64,000 nucleotides of DNA from positions 1 through 64,000 of the forward strand of contig CAOKRC010000005.1 in the NCBI GenBank assembly GCA_948471035.1, given 5' to 3'. How positions within the stretch are numbered: position 1 is the first letter of the stretch; each line of letters opens with the position of its first letter. A model generated the notes under the pieces. It ran no database searches. It was given only the letters and a program-made list of their open reading frames with translations, and had not been told where the DNA came from. The DNA is from an uncultured Clostridium sp. Its GTDB lineage: Bacteria > Bacillota > Clostridia > TANB77 > CAG-508. A program made the translations under genes and the position numbers. Of the stretch, positions 24,682 through 34,418 are shown piece by piece.

Positions 24682-25065
24682 TTAAATATATACATACTCG
24701 TTATAAATAATTTCCTCTGCTCTATTTTTAATATTATTCATTCTAGTTACCCATTCTAATTGATAACTTGCTTTTAAATCTTCTGTAACATTTTCTTGTT
24801 TAGCTAGTTTTGTTATTAGACTTTCTAAAACTGTATTGCATTTCATATCTATTGAATGTAAATAAGTATTTAATTTTCCATTTAATAATAAGTTATTATA
24901 TAAAACTTTGTTGTATTGTTTAATGTATCTTAATCTTGCTTTTCCATATCTTCCAATCGTAAAATTTCTATCTTTTGTTATAGATAAATTAGGAAAATAA
25001 TAATTTCCTTTTAATGTATATGCTATTTCTGTTTTTTCATCAATATATTCTTTTTTTAATTCCAT
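24682..25065 (-). CDS. tnpV: TnpV-family transposon protein
   Basis: A 127-residue protein matching TnpV in order: GNYYFPNLSI, IGRYGKARLRYIKQYNKVLYNNLLLNGKLNTYLHSID, LEWVTRMNNIKNRAEEIIYNEYVY. Its role in transposition is not defined, but it is a marker of Tn1549/CTn-like elements of gut Firmicutes. It supports the reading of 0.8-25.7 kb as mobile. Confidence 0.85.
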   Translation of the reverse strand: MELKKEYIDEKTEIAYTLKGNYYFPNLSITKDRNFTIGRYGKARLRYIKQYNKVLYNNLLLNGKLNTYLHSIDMKCNTVLESLITKLAKQENVTEDLKASYQLEWVTRMNNIKNRAEEIIYNEYVYI

Positions 25066-25086
25066 TTTCTATTACCTACCTTTTCA

Positions 25087-25716
25087 TTAATAATATAAAT
25101 TTATAGTCCACTTATTGCAATATAGACAACTAAATACTTCGTATCCACTAGGACAATTCTTATAATAGGTATCATTATCTATTTCATAATTTGTCCATTT
25201 ATCGCCCCATTTTTTTATTTCTGCATTATATATTGCTATTGCCTCTACTTTTGAATTATACCAGTTACTATTTGAATGACTACATTTTGGTACATTATTG
25301 GTATTAGAATTTTGATTTTTACTCTTATTTATTGGTGTTTCTTCTATTGCTACATCTCTTTTTTTCTCTGTAACTTTTGGCTGTGTAATAGTTTTGCTTT
25401 CTATTGTTTTTGTTGCTTCTTTGTTTACACTGTTTTTGTTGTTTTCACTTGTATTTGACTTTTTCACAATAGGTGTTGTTATCTTTTCATTTTCTATACC
25501 TTGTGTCTTTGTTTCTTGGTTTTGTGTTGTTTCTGCTTGTGCTATTGTATTTTCTATTTGCTCTATAATATTTTCTGGTGTTTCTTCTACATTTTTATTT
25601 TCTTCTTGTGTGCTAGTAGTAAAATCTACTACTTTTTCTCTTTTTTCATTTACTGCTCCATAATAACTAAAACTAGAAATCATTGCGACTATAATAATTA
25701 CAATAATCTTTCTCAT
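25087..25716 (-). CDS. Secreted low-complexity protein
   Basis: A 209-residue protein. An N-terminal signal peptide (IIVIIIVAMISSFSYYGA) is followed by about 110 residues of Thr/Glu/Asn/Lys-rich low-complexity sequence and a C-terminal domain with paired cysteines and aromatic residues (CSHSNSNWYNSKVEAIAIYNAEIKKWG ... CPSGYEVFSCLYCNKW). It is similar in plan to element-encoded exported proteins. Function unknown. RBS AAGGAGGAATG. Confidence 0.6.
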   Translation of the reverse strand: MRKIIVIIIVAMISSFSYYGAVNEKREKVVDFTTSTQEENKNVEETPENIIEQIENTIAQAETTQNQETKTQGIENEKITTPIVKKSNTSENNKNSVNKEATKTIESKTITQPKVTEKKRDVAIEETPINKSKNQNSNTNNVPKCSHSNSNWYNSKVEAIAIYNAEIKKWGDKWTNYEIDNDTYYKNCPSGYEVFSCLYCNKWTINLYY

Positions 25717-26062
25717 AATTCATTCCTCCTTACTTGTTTTTATTTTAGTCGCATTTCCTATATAATGCAAAGGTGCAATTTTTATTTTATTTAATATATA
25801 TATTCTTTTCAGCTAGTAAAGAGTAAGTAATAAAAGGGGTTTGTAAGGGGGAATTATAAAAAAATACTCCCACAACTTTTGGGCATAATGCTAGTATAAA
25901 ACCTTTTAAAGCTAAAAAATAAAGCATATTTCTATGCTTTACACTGGTTAAAAATTATTTATTTGATTTCTTTTCCCCACACTCCATATTGCTAATTCTT
26001 TTTATAAATTTTTTTGATTTTTTCCCTTTTTGCTAAAATTTTTATTTCAATCATTTTTATAA
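25717..26062. other. 346-bp gap at the island/core border
   Basis: No ORF is supported. It holds a short hairpin AAAGCATA...TATGCTTT (about 25920-25942), an AT-rich spacer and a G-run stretch (AAAAGGGGTTTGTAAGGGGG near 25836). The right end of the island is probably here, but no copy of the left-end sequence (prepilin 5' part) was found. Confidence 0.4.
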
Positions 26063-27454
26063 TTATTGATTTTTAGGCTTTTTTTCTTCTTTTAGACCTA
26101 GCACTGAGACTACTTCCACGTGATGCGTAAATGGAAACATATCTACTGGCTGTATTTCTTCTATTTCATATAGTTCTTCAAATTCTTTTAGATCACGCAC
26201 TAATGTTGCAGGATTACAACTAATATAAATAAATCTTTCTGGTTTTAAATCTATAATATTTTGAATTGTATGTTTATCTAGTCCTTTTCTTGGTGGATCG
26301 ACAAAAACAACATTTGGCATTGTTTCTTCTTTACTTAAAACATTCTCTAAAACTTGTTCTACATCTCCACAGTAAAAACTTATATTTTCTATTTTGTTTA
26401 ATTTAGCATTTTTCTTTGCATCATCGATTGCTTCTTCTACTATTTCGATGCCATAAACTCTTTTTACATATGGAGACGCAAATGTTCCAATAGTTCCTAT
26501 TCCACAATATAAGTCAAGTGCAGTATCTTCTTTTGTTAAATTTGCTTTGTTTATAGCTAAATTATATAGTTTTTCTGTTTGTATAGGATTTATTTGATAA
26601 AAAGATAATGGTGAAATATTAAATATAAAGTCTCCTAACTTATCTTGCATATATCCATTTCCATACAAAACCACATTTTCATTTCCCATAATAACATTTG
26701 TATTTTTTTGATTTATATTTTTTACAATTGTTTTGATATTAGAAAACTTATTTGTTAAACTTTTTACAAGTTTATCTTCATTTGGAATTTTTCTTTCATT
26801 TGTAACAAGCACACACATAACTTCACTAGTGCGAAGTCCTACTTTCACAACTATATGACGGATAGCTCCTTTACCCGTCTTCTCATTATAAGCAGAAATA
26901 TTATTCTCTTTCATAAATGTAATTATGAATTTTGAGATTTGCTCAGAAATTGGCATCTGTATTGAACATGAATCAAGTTCAATGATTTCGTGTGTTCTTT
27001 CAGCATATACTCCTGTTACAATATCTCCATTTTTATTGTATCCTACTGGGTATTGAGCTTTGTTACGATAAAAAAATGGTTTTTCCATTCCAATTGTATC
27101 TTTAGCTGTTACCTTTTGATCTAATGCTTTATCAATTAGGTTTTGGACGTTCTTTCTTTTTAATTCTAGAGTATCGTTATAATTCATATGTCTTAGATTA
27201 CATCCACCACATCTTTTATATGTATTACAGTCACTTTCAACTCTTGCTTTTGATTTTTCTAGTATATCTATCATCTTTCCAAATGAATGAGAAGAATTAA
27301 CTTTTACAATTAAAATTTTAACTTTCTCCCCTTTAATTGCTCCTGGAATAAATATTGTATAATTATCAATTTTAGCAATACCTTCTCCCTCATATCCATT
27401 ATCAATTATATCTACTATATATTCTTTATTTTTTTCAACAGGTATATTATTCAT
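26063..27454 (-). CDS. rlmD: 23S rRNA (uracil-5-)-methyltransferase RlmD/RlmC type
   Basis: A 463-residue SAM-dependent methyltransferase that makes m5U in 23S rRNA. Its N-terminal TRAM domain (VDIIDNGYEGEGIAKIDNYTIFIPGAI) is followed by the 4Fe-4S cysteines (C-NTYKRCGGC, with a later C), the SAM site LDLYCGIGTIG, VVFVDPPRKGLD and the catalytic YISCNPATLVRDL. ATG 27454 has TTAGGAGTATAAAT upstream and is preferred to 27475. The only CGG triplet (AAG ACG GGT) is out of frame. First core gene after the island. Confidence 0.92.
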   Translation of the reverse strand: MNNIPVEKNKEYIVDIIDNGYEGEGIAKIDNYTIFIPGAIKGEKVKILIVKVNSSHSFGKMIDILEKSKARVESDCNTYKRCGGCNLRHMNYNDTLELKRKNVQNLIDKALDQKVTAKDTIGMEKPFFYRNKAQYPVGYNKNGDIVTGVYAERTHEIIELDSCSIQMPISEQISKFIITFMKENNISAYNEKTGKGAIRHIVVKVGLRTSEVMCVLVTNERKIPNEDKLVKSLTNKFSNIKTIVKNINQKNTNVIMGNENVVLYGNGYMQDKLGDFIFNISPLSFYQINPIQTEKLYNLAINKANLTKEDTALDLYCGIGTIGTFASPYVKRVYGIEIVEEAIDDAKKNAKLNKIENISFYCGDVEQVLENVLSKEETMPNVVFVDPPRKGLDKHTIQNIIDLKPERFIYISCNPATLVRDLKEFEELYEIEEIQPVDMFPFTHHVEVVSVLGLKEEKKPKNQ

Positions 27455-27650
27455 ATTTATACTCCTAATCGCCATATATATTTATGTTTATATCATATCA
27501 TATCATAGTGTCATTACCTATGCAATAATATACTTCTTCTTTTCTTATAGTTTGTTTAAAATATTTCACTTTCTATACTTTCATATATTTTTTAGTTATG
27601 CTATACTACTTTTATAAAGATTTTATAAAGAAATAAAAGGAGGCATAAAT

Positions 27651-28388
27651 ATGTCAAGAAAAAATAATAAAAAACTTATAACAGAAATACTTGCTTTAAT
27701 TCTTTTTACTATTACTATAGGATTTACTATCCTATATAATAATACAGATATAAATAGCCTTTCTTATTCAAACGTTACTTATTCATTTAGTATAGAAGAT
27801 ATCCCAACATATAGCTCATCTCCATATGTTATTATTAATAATAACATTCCTAATTTTAGTGAAAATGATTATACAACTATTCCTTTCGAAAAATATAGTG
27901 AATTAGATAGTCTTGGCAGATGTGGTGTTGCATATGCAAACATTTGCCAAGAAATTATGCCAAGTGATGGTAAAGAAAGAGAAGCTATTGGTAGTATAAA
28001 GCCGTCAGGTTGGCAAACAGTAAGATATAATGAATTAATTGATGGTAATTATTTATATAATCGTTGTCATTTAATTGGATACCAATTAGCAGGTGAAAAT
28101 GCTAATAAAAAGAATTTAATTACTGGTACTAGATATATGAATGTAACTGGAATGTTACATTTTGAAAACTTGGTTGCTGATTATATTAAAAAGAATGTGA
28201 ATAATCATGTATTATACAGAGTTACTCCAATTTTTGAAGGAAATAATCTTGTTGCAAATGGTGTGCAAATGGAAGCTTATTCTGTTGAAGATAATGGTAA
28301 AGGTGTATGCTTTAATGTGTATGTTTATAATGTTCAACCAGGTATTATGATAGATTATATAAATGGTAATAGTAGCATAAAAAACTAG
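27651..28388 (+). CDS. Secreted DNA/RNA non-specific endonuclease
   Basis: A 245-residue protein. An N-terminal hydrophobic signal/anchor (LITEILALILFTITIGFTIL) precedes a NucA/EndA-type beta-beta-alpha-metal nuclease: YNELIDGNYLYNRCHLIGYQLAGENANKKNLITGTRYMN holds the catalytic His (NRCHLIG in place of DRGH) and the metal Asn. The remaining domain is complete (RVTPIFEGNNLVANGVQMEAYSVED). It probably degrades extracellular nucleic acid. RBS AAAGGAGG; a hairpin terminator closes it. Confidence 0.85.
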   Translation: MSRKNNKKLITEILALILFTITIGFTILYNNTDINSLSYSNVTYSFSIEDIPTYSSSPYVIINNNIPNFSENDYTTIPFEKYSELDSLGRCGVAYANICQEIMPSDGKEREAIGSIKPSGWQTVRYNELIDGNYLYNRCHLIGYQLAGENANKKNLITGTRYMNVTGMLHFENLVADYIKKNVNNHVLYRVTPIFEGNNLVANGVQMEAYSVEDNGKGVCFNVYVYNVQPGIMIDYINGNSSIKN

Positions 28389-28412
28389 ATGTAAGATTTA
28401 TTCTTACATCTT
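28386..28412 (+). terminator. Terminator after the nuclease gene
   Basis: AGATGTAAGA ... TCTTACATCT hairpin followed by TTACTT. Confidence 0.75.
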
Positions 28413-28491
28413 TACTTGTTGCAAAACCACCTTTACACATACTCGGCATATAACTGCTTATATTGTAAGTGGTTAAGCCTCGACTAGTTTA

Positions 28492-30039
28492 TTAATGTCT
28501 AAAATGTCTCATTCCTGTAAATATCATACTAATTCCATATTCATTACATTTATCAATTGATTCTTGGTCTCTTATTGAACCACCTGGTTGTATTATTGCT
28601 GTAATTCCTGCTTTGTGGGCTTCTTCTACACAGTCTGCAAATGGGAAGAATGCATCTGAAGCTAAAACTGCTCCTTTTGTTATTCCCTCTTCTATTAATT
28701 CTTCTGCGTGTTCTACAGATTGCTTTGTTGCCCAAATTCTATTTACTTGTCCTGGTCCAATTCCTATTGACTGTTTATCCTTTCCAAGTGCAATCCCGTT
28801 AGATTTTACATATTTAACAATTTTCCAAGTAAACATCATATCTTCTAATTCTTTATCTGTTGGCTTTCTTGTTGTTACAACTTCGTATCCATCTAATAAT
28901 TTTGAATCTATTGTTTGTACTATAATTCCACCATTTATTTTTTTGATGTCATATGCATTTTCTTTTTGCTTTTTCTCGATATTTGGCAATAATAAAACTC
29001 TTAAGTTTTTCTTTGTTTGTAATATCTCTAATGCTTCTTTTTCATAAGAAGGAGCAACTATAACTTCTAAAAATATTTCTTTCATTTCTTTTGCAACATC
29101 TACTGTTATCTCTCTATTTGCAACTACAATTCCACCAAAAATTGATGTTTTATCTGCGTTAAATGCTTTTGTCCATGCTACATAAATATTTTCTGCACTT
29201 CCTACTCCACATGGATTTCCGTGTTTACATGCAACTACTGTTGGTTCATCAAATTCTTTTAACAATTCTAATGCTCCGTTTGTATCATTTATATTGTTGA
29301 AAGATAATTCTTTACCATTTAATTGTTCTGCTACTGTTAAAGAACCTTCACATTTTCCTACTTCTTTATATAATGCACCTTTTTGATGAGGATTTTCCCC
29401 ATATCGCATTTCTTGAACTTTTTCATATGTTAGAGTAAGTTCATTTGGGAAACTTTCATCATTTCTTTGTTCTTTTATATAATTACAAATCATTGTGTCA
29501 TAATTTGCAGTATGTTCAAATACTTTTTGCATTAAATAAAATTTTGTGTCATTAGAAACTTGTCCATCTTCTTTTAATTCATTTAATACTTTTTCATAAT
29601 CACTTGGATCTGTTATTACAGCTACATCTTGATAATTTTTTGCCGCACTACGTAACATTGTAGGTCCACCAATATCTATATTTTCAACTGCTTCTTCACG
29701 TGTTACTCCGTCTTTTAATATAGTTTGTTTGAAAGGATATAAATTAACAACAACAAAATCTATAGTGTCTATCCCTAAATCTTTTAATTGTTCCATATGT
29801 GACTTATTACTTCTCATTGCTAAAATTCCTGCATGAACACTAGGATGTAATGTTTTAACTCTACCATCTAAACATTCTGGAAATCCTGTAAGTTCACTTA
29901 TTTCAATAGCTTTTACTCCCTCTTCTTTCAATTTCTTATATGTACCACCAGTTGAAATTATCTCCACTCCACACTTTTCTAATTCTTTCGCAAATTCCAC
30001 AATTCCAGTTTTGTTAGATACACTAATTAACGCCTTCAT
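28492..30039 (-). CDS. purH: Bifunctional AICAR transformylase / IMP cyclohydrolase PurH
   Basis: A 515-residue enzyme that catalyses the last two steps of IMP synthesis. The MGS-like cyclohydrolase domain begins KALISVSNKTGIVEFAKEL and includes ISTGGTYKKL and FPECLDGRVKTLHP. The transformylase domain contains LRYGENPHQKGALY, VACKHGNPCGVG, FGGIVVANR, GIGPGQVNR and ASDAFFPFADCVEEA up to FTGMRHFRH at the C-terminus. It is full length. Its six or so CGG triplets are all out of frame (e.g. CAC GGA, AAC GGA, GAC GGA), a good control for the CGG pattern. No other pur gene is adjacent. Confidence 0.96.
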   Translation of the reverse strand: MKALISVSNKTGIVEFAKELEKCGVEIISTGGTYKKLKEEGVKAIEISELTGFPECLDGRVKTLHPSVHAGILAMRSNKSHMEQLKDLGIDTIDFVVVNLYPFKQTILKDGVTREEAVENIDIGGPTMLRSAAKNYQDVAVITDPSDYEKVLNELKEDGQVSNDTKFYLMQKVFEHTANYDTMICNYIKEQRNDESFPNELTLTYEKVQEMRYGENPHQKGALYKEVGKCEGSLTVAEQLNGKELSFNNINDTNGALELLKEFDEPTVVACKHGNPCGVGSAENIYVAWTKAFNADKTSIFGGIVVANREITVDVAKEMKEIFLEVIVAPSYEKEALEILQTKKNLRVLLLPNIEKKQKENAYDIKKINGGIIVQTIDSKLLDGYEVVTTRKPTDKELEDMMFTWKIVKYVKSNGIALGKDKQSIGIGPGQVNRIWATKQSVEHAEELIEEGITKGAVLASDAFFPFADCVEEAHKAGITAIIQPGGSIRDQESIDKCNEYGISMIFTGMRHFRH

Positions 30040-30195
30040 AAAATACCTCCACTAATAATATGACAATATTATATTACATTATACAAAATATAGCAATAAA
30101 TTTTATCAAATTTGACTTTTATATAAACTAAATATATAATAAAACTATGGCAATAACCTTTTATATTAAAATCTTTTTGATTAAGGAGGTAACTT

Positions 30196-30504
30196 ATGAC
30201 CAAAGAACAGTTCTTTGAAGAAAAAATTCTTCCTTATCTTGAGAATGCAATCTCGTGGAAGAATGTAATATTTTTAGCAGACTTAACAGTCGACAGTCTT
30301 GATGAGGTTGGTCTCATCAAATCGCGGAAGACGGAAGATAGGTTGATAGACTCTTTTATTAAATGTGGAGAATATCAAATTTGTTTTCACCGTTATCTGT
30401 TATTCATTACAAAAATTAAGAAAGGAGATACTGTTCTATATGAGTATACAGAGGAGATTGCCTCTGTAAAAAGGCCAGAAGTAGCATTTTTAGAAATTTT
30501 TTAA
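30196..30504 (+). CDS. Small protein with atypical codon use (102 aa)
   Basis: A 102-residue soluble protein (MTKEQFFEEKILPYLENAIS ... LADLTVDSLDEVGLIK) with a strong AAGGAGG RBS and its own terminator. Codons such as CTC, GTC, TCG, GAC and AAG are far more frequent than in neighbours, suggesting transfer or a high-expression style. It holds an in-frame CGG at 30325-30327 (TCG CGG AAG); skipping its C would stop translation four codons later, so here CGG either means Arg or shortens the product to about 48 residues. Family unknown. Confidence 0.65.
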   Translation: MTKEQFFEEKILPYLENAISWKNVIFLADLTVDSLDEVGLIKSRKTEDRLIDSFIKCGEYQICFHRYLLFITKIKKGDTVLYEYTEEIASVKRPEVAFLEIF

Positions 30505-30510
30505 GAATGT

Positions 30511-30553
30511 TCACAAAGCTATTAGTTGTTTTAGGCAACTAATAGCTTTTGTG
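30511..30553. terminator. Bidirectional terminator
   Basis: CACAAAGCTATTAGTTG ... CAACTAATAGCTTTTGTG, a long perfect stem between the 102-aa gene and lysC. Confidence 0.85.
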
Positions 30554-30554
30554 A

Positions 30555-31780
30555 TTATATCAAAACTGTATTTTCAATAAATCTTTCATGTATAGCATTC
30601 ATTGCTACTTCTGCAACATTGCTATTTACTAAAACAGAAATTTTAATTTCTGATGTACTTATCATATGCATATTAATATTGTTTTCATATAAAACTTCAA
30701 ATAGTGTTGCTGCAACTCCTGGATTATTGCTAATTCCTATCCCCACAATTGACACCTTAGACATACCAGTAGAGGATTTAATTTCTCTTATATCAAAATA
30801 TTCAGCATTTTCATTTAATATTTCTAATGCATCATTTAAGTCGTGTTCCTTTACTGTAAATGATATATCTTTAGAAATATGTTCTCCAAATGCTTGAACT
30901 ATTATATCTACATTAATATTATTATCTGCAAGTAATTTAAAAACCCTATATATTCTTCCTATTTTATTATTTTTGCCAATTAAAGTAATTCTTGCAATAT
31001 TATCTTCTTTTGCTACTCCACTAATTGTTAAATCTTCTAAACAATCTTTTTTAGTTACAAGTGTTCCTCTACTTTCTTTTTCAAAAGTAGATTTTACATA
31101 TATTGGAATATCATATTTCTTTCCTATTTCAACACATCTATTATGCAATACCTTAGCACCCATACTTGCAAGCTCTAGCATTTCATCATACGAAATAGTA
31201 TCTATTTTTGATACATCTTTTACAACTCTTGGGTCTGCAGAATATACTCCATCTACATCTGTATAAATTTCACATCTATCAGCATTTAGGCTTGCAGCAA
31301 TTGCAACAGCAGTTGTATCTGATCCTCCTCTACCTAATGTAGTTATGTTTAAATCTTCATCTACACCTTGAAACCCTGCTATTACAACAATTTTTCTTTC
31401 TTCTAAATCACTACCGAATCCTTGCTACATCAATATCTTTAATTCGTGCATTTCCAAATATACTATTTGTTATAATTGGCACTTGCCAACCTGTATACGA
31501 AATTGCATCATAGCCTAATTTTTCTAAACACATACATAATTTTGAAATTGCAATTTGTTCACCAACTGAAACTAATACATCATGTTCTCTTTTACTTGGG
31601 TTTTGGCTTATTTCAGCTTCTTCACTAATTAATCTATCAGTAGTTTTTCCGTTGTGCAGAAACTACTACAACAATATCATTTCCTTTATCATACTCACGT
31701 TTAATATGATTACATACATTAAATAATTTATCTGTATCAGCTACAGAACTTCCTCCAAATTTTTGTACTATTATTGCCAT
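30555..31780 (-). CDS. lysC: Aspartate kinase, two CGG +1 sites
   Basis: Aspartokinase makes aspartyl phosphate, the first step to lysine, threonine, methionine and diaminopimelate. It starts [16 protein letters not shown]. In plain reading it breaks twice: at 31649-31651 (GCA CAA CGG AAA AAC) and 31414-31416 (AGG ATT CGG TAG). Skipping each C gives [11 protein letters not shown], the conserved kinase motif, and [24 protein letters not shown]. The catalytic part then continues with [13 protein letters not shown] and [15 protein letters not shown], and two ACT domains close the protein. Total 407 residues, normal for the family, with a whole number of codons after removal of the two Cs. No second stop or loss is seen, so it is not a simple pseudogene. 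Confidence 0.9.
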
Positions 31781-31871
31781 AAATGGCACCCTCTTTTTTC
31801 TAATGTGCAAACTACATTTAAGTCTAAACATAGCTATAATATTATTATATTTAAAAATATGAAAAAAGTTT

Positions 31872-32979
31872 CTATTTCATAAGTAATTTTAAGTAACTTT
31901 CTATGAAACCATTTATTTCTCCATCCATTACAGCCCCGAACATTTCCTGTTTCATAGTTAGTTCTATGGTCTTTAACCATAGTATATGGGCAAAATACAT
32001 ATGAACGTATTTGACTTCCCCATGCTATATCTTTTTGTTCACCCTTTAATTCATCTATCGTTTCCTTTTGTTCTTTTTCTTTTAAATCTAGTAATTTAGA
32101 TTTAAGCATCTTCATAGCAGTTTCTTTATTTTGAATTTGAGACCTTTCTGTTTGGCAAGCAACTACTATATTAGTAGGAATATGTGTAATTCTAACTGCT
32201 GAATCTGTTTTATTAATATGTTGTCCGCCTGCTCCGTGAAGCATGATATGTATCAATTCTTATATCATCTAAATTTATATCTATTTCAATATCATCTGTT
32301 ATTTCTGGCAAAACTTCAACAGAAGCAAATGAAGTATGACGTCTTCCTCCAGAGTCAAAAGGAGATATTCTAACAAGCCTATGAACACCAATTTCACTTT
32401 TTAAATATCCATAGGCATTTTCACCAGTTATTAGTGCTGTAACACTTTTAATGCCCGCTTCTTCTCCCTCTAAATAATCAAGTTCTTTTATTGTATATCC
32501 ATTTGAATTTGCCCATCTAGAATACATTCTATATAACATCTCTGCCCAATCCTGCGATTCTGTTCCACCTGCTCCTGGATGCAAAGTTATTATAGCATTA
32601 TTTTTATCAAATTTACCGTGATAGTAATGTTTCAATTTCTAATTTTTCTAAATTTCCCTCAAGCAATTTAGTATTTTTTAGAAGTTCTTTAAGCAATTCA
32701 TTATCTTCTTCTATAAGAAGTAAATCATTTAATTCAATCAAATTTTTAACTTCGTTATCAATTTTTACAAACTTAGATTTCTTATCTTTTAAAGATTTCA
32801 TTTCTTGTAAAACGCTCCCAGAAGTTTTACTATCATTCCAAAACCCTTCTTGGATAGTTTTTGCTTCTAGTTCATCTATTCTAGCATTAATCTTATCAAG
32901 GTCAAAGAGATTCACCTATACTTTCTATTCGTTTCAATAAATTATCAAGAACTTTTTTATTTTCTTCTAGTTCAATCAT
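31872..32979 (-). CDS. prfB: Peptide chain release factor 2, one classical and three CGG +1 sites
   Basis: RF2 releases peptides at UGA and UAA. Translation starts [18 protein letters not shown] and meets the classical autoregulatory site CTT TGA C (TGA at 32902-32904) with AGGTGA upstream; the +1 shift gives [14 protein letters not shown]. Three more shifts are needed, all at CGG: 32616-32618 ([21 protein letters not shown]), 32234-32236 ([19 protein letters not shown], which contains the catalytic GGQ) and 31936-31938 ([19 protein letters not shown]). Skipping each C yields a 367-residue RF2 ending LKLLMK, of normal size. Thus even the GGQ domain depends on the proposed decoding. Upstream lies the terminator of a small ORF. 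Confidence 0.92.
32900..32922 (-). promoter_or_regulatory. Programmed +1 frameshift site of RF2
   Basis: CTTTGAC with an AGGTGA Shine-Dalgarno-like element a few bases upstream, the classical RF2 arrangement in which low RF2 lets the ribosome slip on CTT and skip to GAC. Confidence 0.9.
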
Positions 32980-33037
32980 ACTCTTCCCCCTTCCTACTTA
33001 CAGTATTTTATAATAGTATTAAGTACTTGTCAAATGA

Positions 33038-33080
33038 AAAAGGACAGCAAGCTAGGCATTTACCTAATTTACTGTCCTTA
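33038..33080. terminator. Terminator hairpin
   Basis: AAGGACAG ... CTGTCCTT imperfect long stem with T run on the minus strand, ending the small gene at 33142-33467. Confidence 0.7.
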
Positions 33081-33141
33081 AGGTACATTTTTTCATTCTT
33101 CAATTACTTCGTATTTCTTACAAAACTCGGTTGCATTAATG

Positions 33142-33467
33142 CTACGATGCGTTCTTAGAAACAACATGAATGTAATTATACCTAAGAATGGCATGATAAG
33201 TCACACCATCATTACGCAGTAAGTTTAAGCAATAGATTAATTCGTCATCTTCATATGATACAGTAGAATTCCAACTATATCTTTTAAGATTTGGTGAATA
33301 TAAAACCTTTCTGTATTCAGTTGTAGAAAGTAGCATTTGCAACTCATTAAAAAGATATGCTTCATTTTCTTTTAATTGGTTTTCATCTGTTACAGTGCGT
33401 GCAAGCCAAAACATATCCCAAGCAATCCAAATTAGCAACCATGAAATTATTTGAAATTTTTAAACAT
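33142..33467 (-). pseudogene. Small membrane-like ORF with an A-run frame break
   Basis: A GGAGGGAACAAGT leader precedes ATG 33467, but that frame stops after six codons. One more A in the AAAAA run near 33455 would join it to a roughly 100-residue ORF with a hydrophobic start (WLLIWIAWDMFWLA) and a region ENEAYLFNELQMLLSTTEYRK. This is a one-base loss, not a CGG-type insertion. Codon use (CGC, CGT, CTT, GCA) differs from neighbours as in the other small odd ORFs. Either a fresh pseudogene, a sequencing slip, or initiation elsewhere. Confidence 0.45.
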
Positions 33468-33607
33468 ACTTGTTCCCTCCATATGTATATAAGTCTTTAT
33501 TGACAGTTGCTAAACAAGTATATCACTTTATGTAAAGAATGTCAATTTTAGAAATATTGTTTTGTATTCTATTGAAATACTTTAAGATAAAAATAAATTT
33601 GATTAAA

Positions 33608-33932
33608 TTATATTTGGTTTAAATAATTTTGAGTATTATGAAATATATGTAAAATAAAAACTTGCCCGAGTATCATTAACTACTTCATAGATAATGACAT
33701 AATTATAAATTAACAATCTATGTAGGTTTCTTTTTTTATCTTTATAATCAGTAATTTTAATATGTCTTTCGGGGAAATATTGTAAAGAATATATTTCCTT
33801 TTTTATTGTTTTATAAATCCTTTTAGCTGTAATAGGTTCTTTTAATTTGAATTTTATATACAAGTATGTTTCTTGTAATTCATTTTCAAATGAAGGAGAA
33901 GGTCTTATAATGTATTTATTAAGATAAATCAT
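33608..33932 (-). CDS. ParE/RelE-family toxin, CGG +1 site
   Basis: A 107-residue toxin that would act as a ribosome-dependent RNase or gyrase poison. ATG 33932 follows GGAGGAAAAGT and overlaps the antitoxin gene by 14 bp. Core signature: FENELQETYLYIKFKL, then SLQYFPERHIKITDYKDKKRNLHRLLIYNYVIIYEV. In-frame CGG at 33666-33668 (GAT ACT CGG GCA) would give the odd end RASFYFTYIS; skipping the C gives DTGQVFILHIFHNTQNYL, the normal final strands of this fold. The second toxin of the window (50053-50346) ends IIYIIDIFHEKSKVF, which independently supports the shifted reading. Confidence 0.85.
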
Positions 33933-34269
33933 ACTTTTCCTCCATTTCTGCACAAAATTCATCCATTGTACGGCAGTTACCTTCATCTACATCTTTAAGT
34001 GCTTCTTCAATTTTTACAAATATATCTTTTTGAAATTCTTCAAATGTATCATAATGTTTATCGAAATGTTTTGCAACTAGCCTATCAATTCTTTCTTCTT
34101 CTGTTTCTTTTGTTGTTTTAATTATTGTTTCATATGTTTCATCGCTTAAAATAACCAAGTCATTACATCCATTTTTTGTAATATATATAGGCTCTTTAGT
34201 TTCATGACAAATTCTCGAAATCTCATTATAGTTATTCCTCAAATCAGCACAAGGTCTAATTAGTGCCAT
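33919..34269 (-). CDS. Phd/YefM-family antitoxin
   Basis: A 116-residue antitoxin. The N-terminal DNA-binding region IRPCADLRNNYNEISRICHETKEPIYITKNGCNDLVILSDETYE follows the Phd/YefM pattern, and a long acidic helical tail (EERIDRLVAKHFDKHYDTFEEFQKDIF ... DEFCAEMEEKYDLS) would wrap the toxin. ATG 34269 has GGAGG at 8 nt. The operon order antitoxin-toxin with overlap is standard; the antitoxin probably autoregulates. Confidence 0.85.
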   Translation of the reverse strand: MALIRPCADLRNNYNEISRICHETKEPIYITKNGCNDLVILSDETYETIIKTTKETEEERIDRLVAKHFDKHYDTFEEFQKDIFVKIEEALKDVDEGNCRTMDEFCAEMEEKYDLS

Positions 34270-34418
34270 ATTACGCACCTCCTAATTTATAGTATGTACA
34301 AATTATATACAAATTATGATATAAAATCAAGTCGTTTTCAAAATATTTTATATGGTCAGGCACAATTATTTTTTTAGAACATATAATCACTATATAGTTT
34401 TATATGGAGGTGCAGTTT

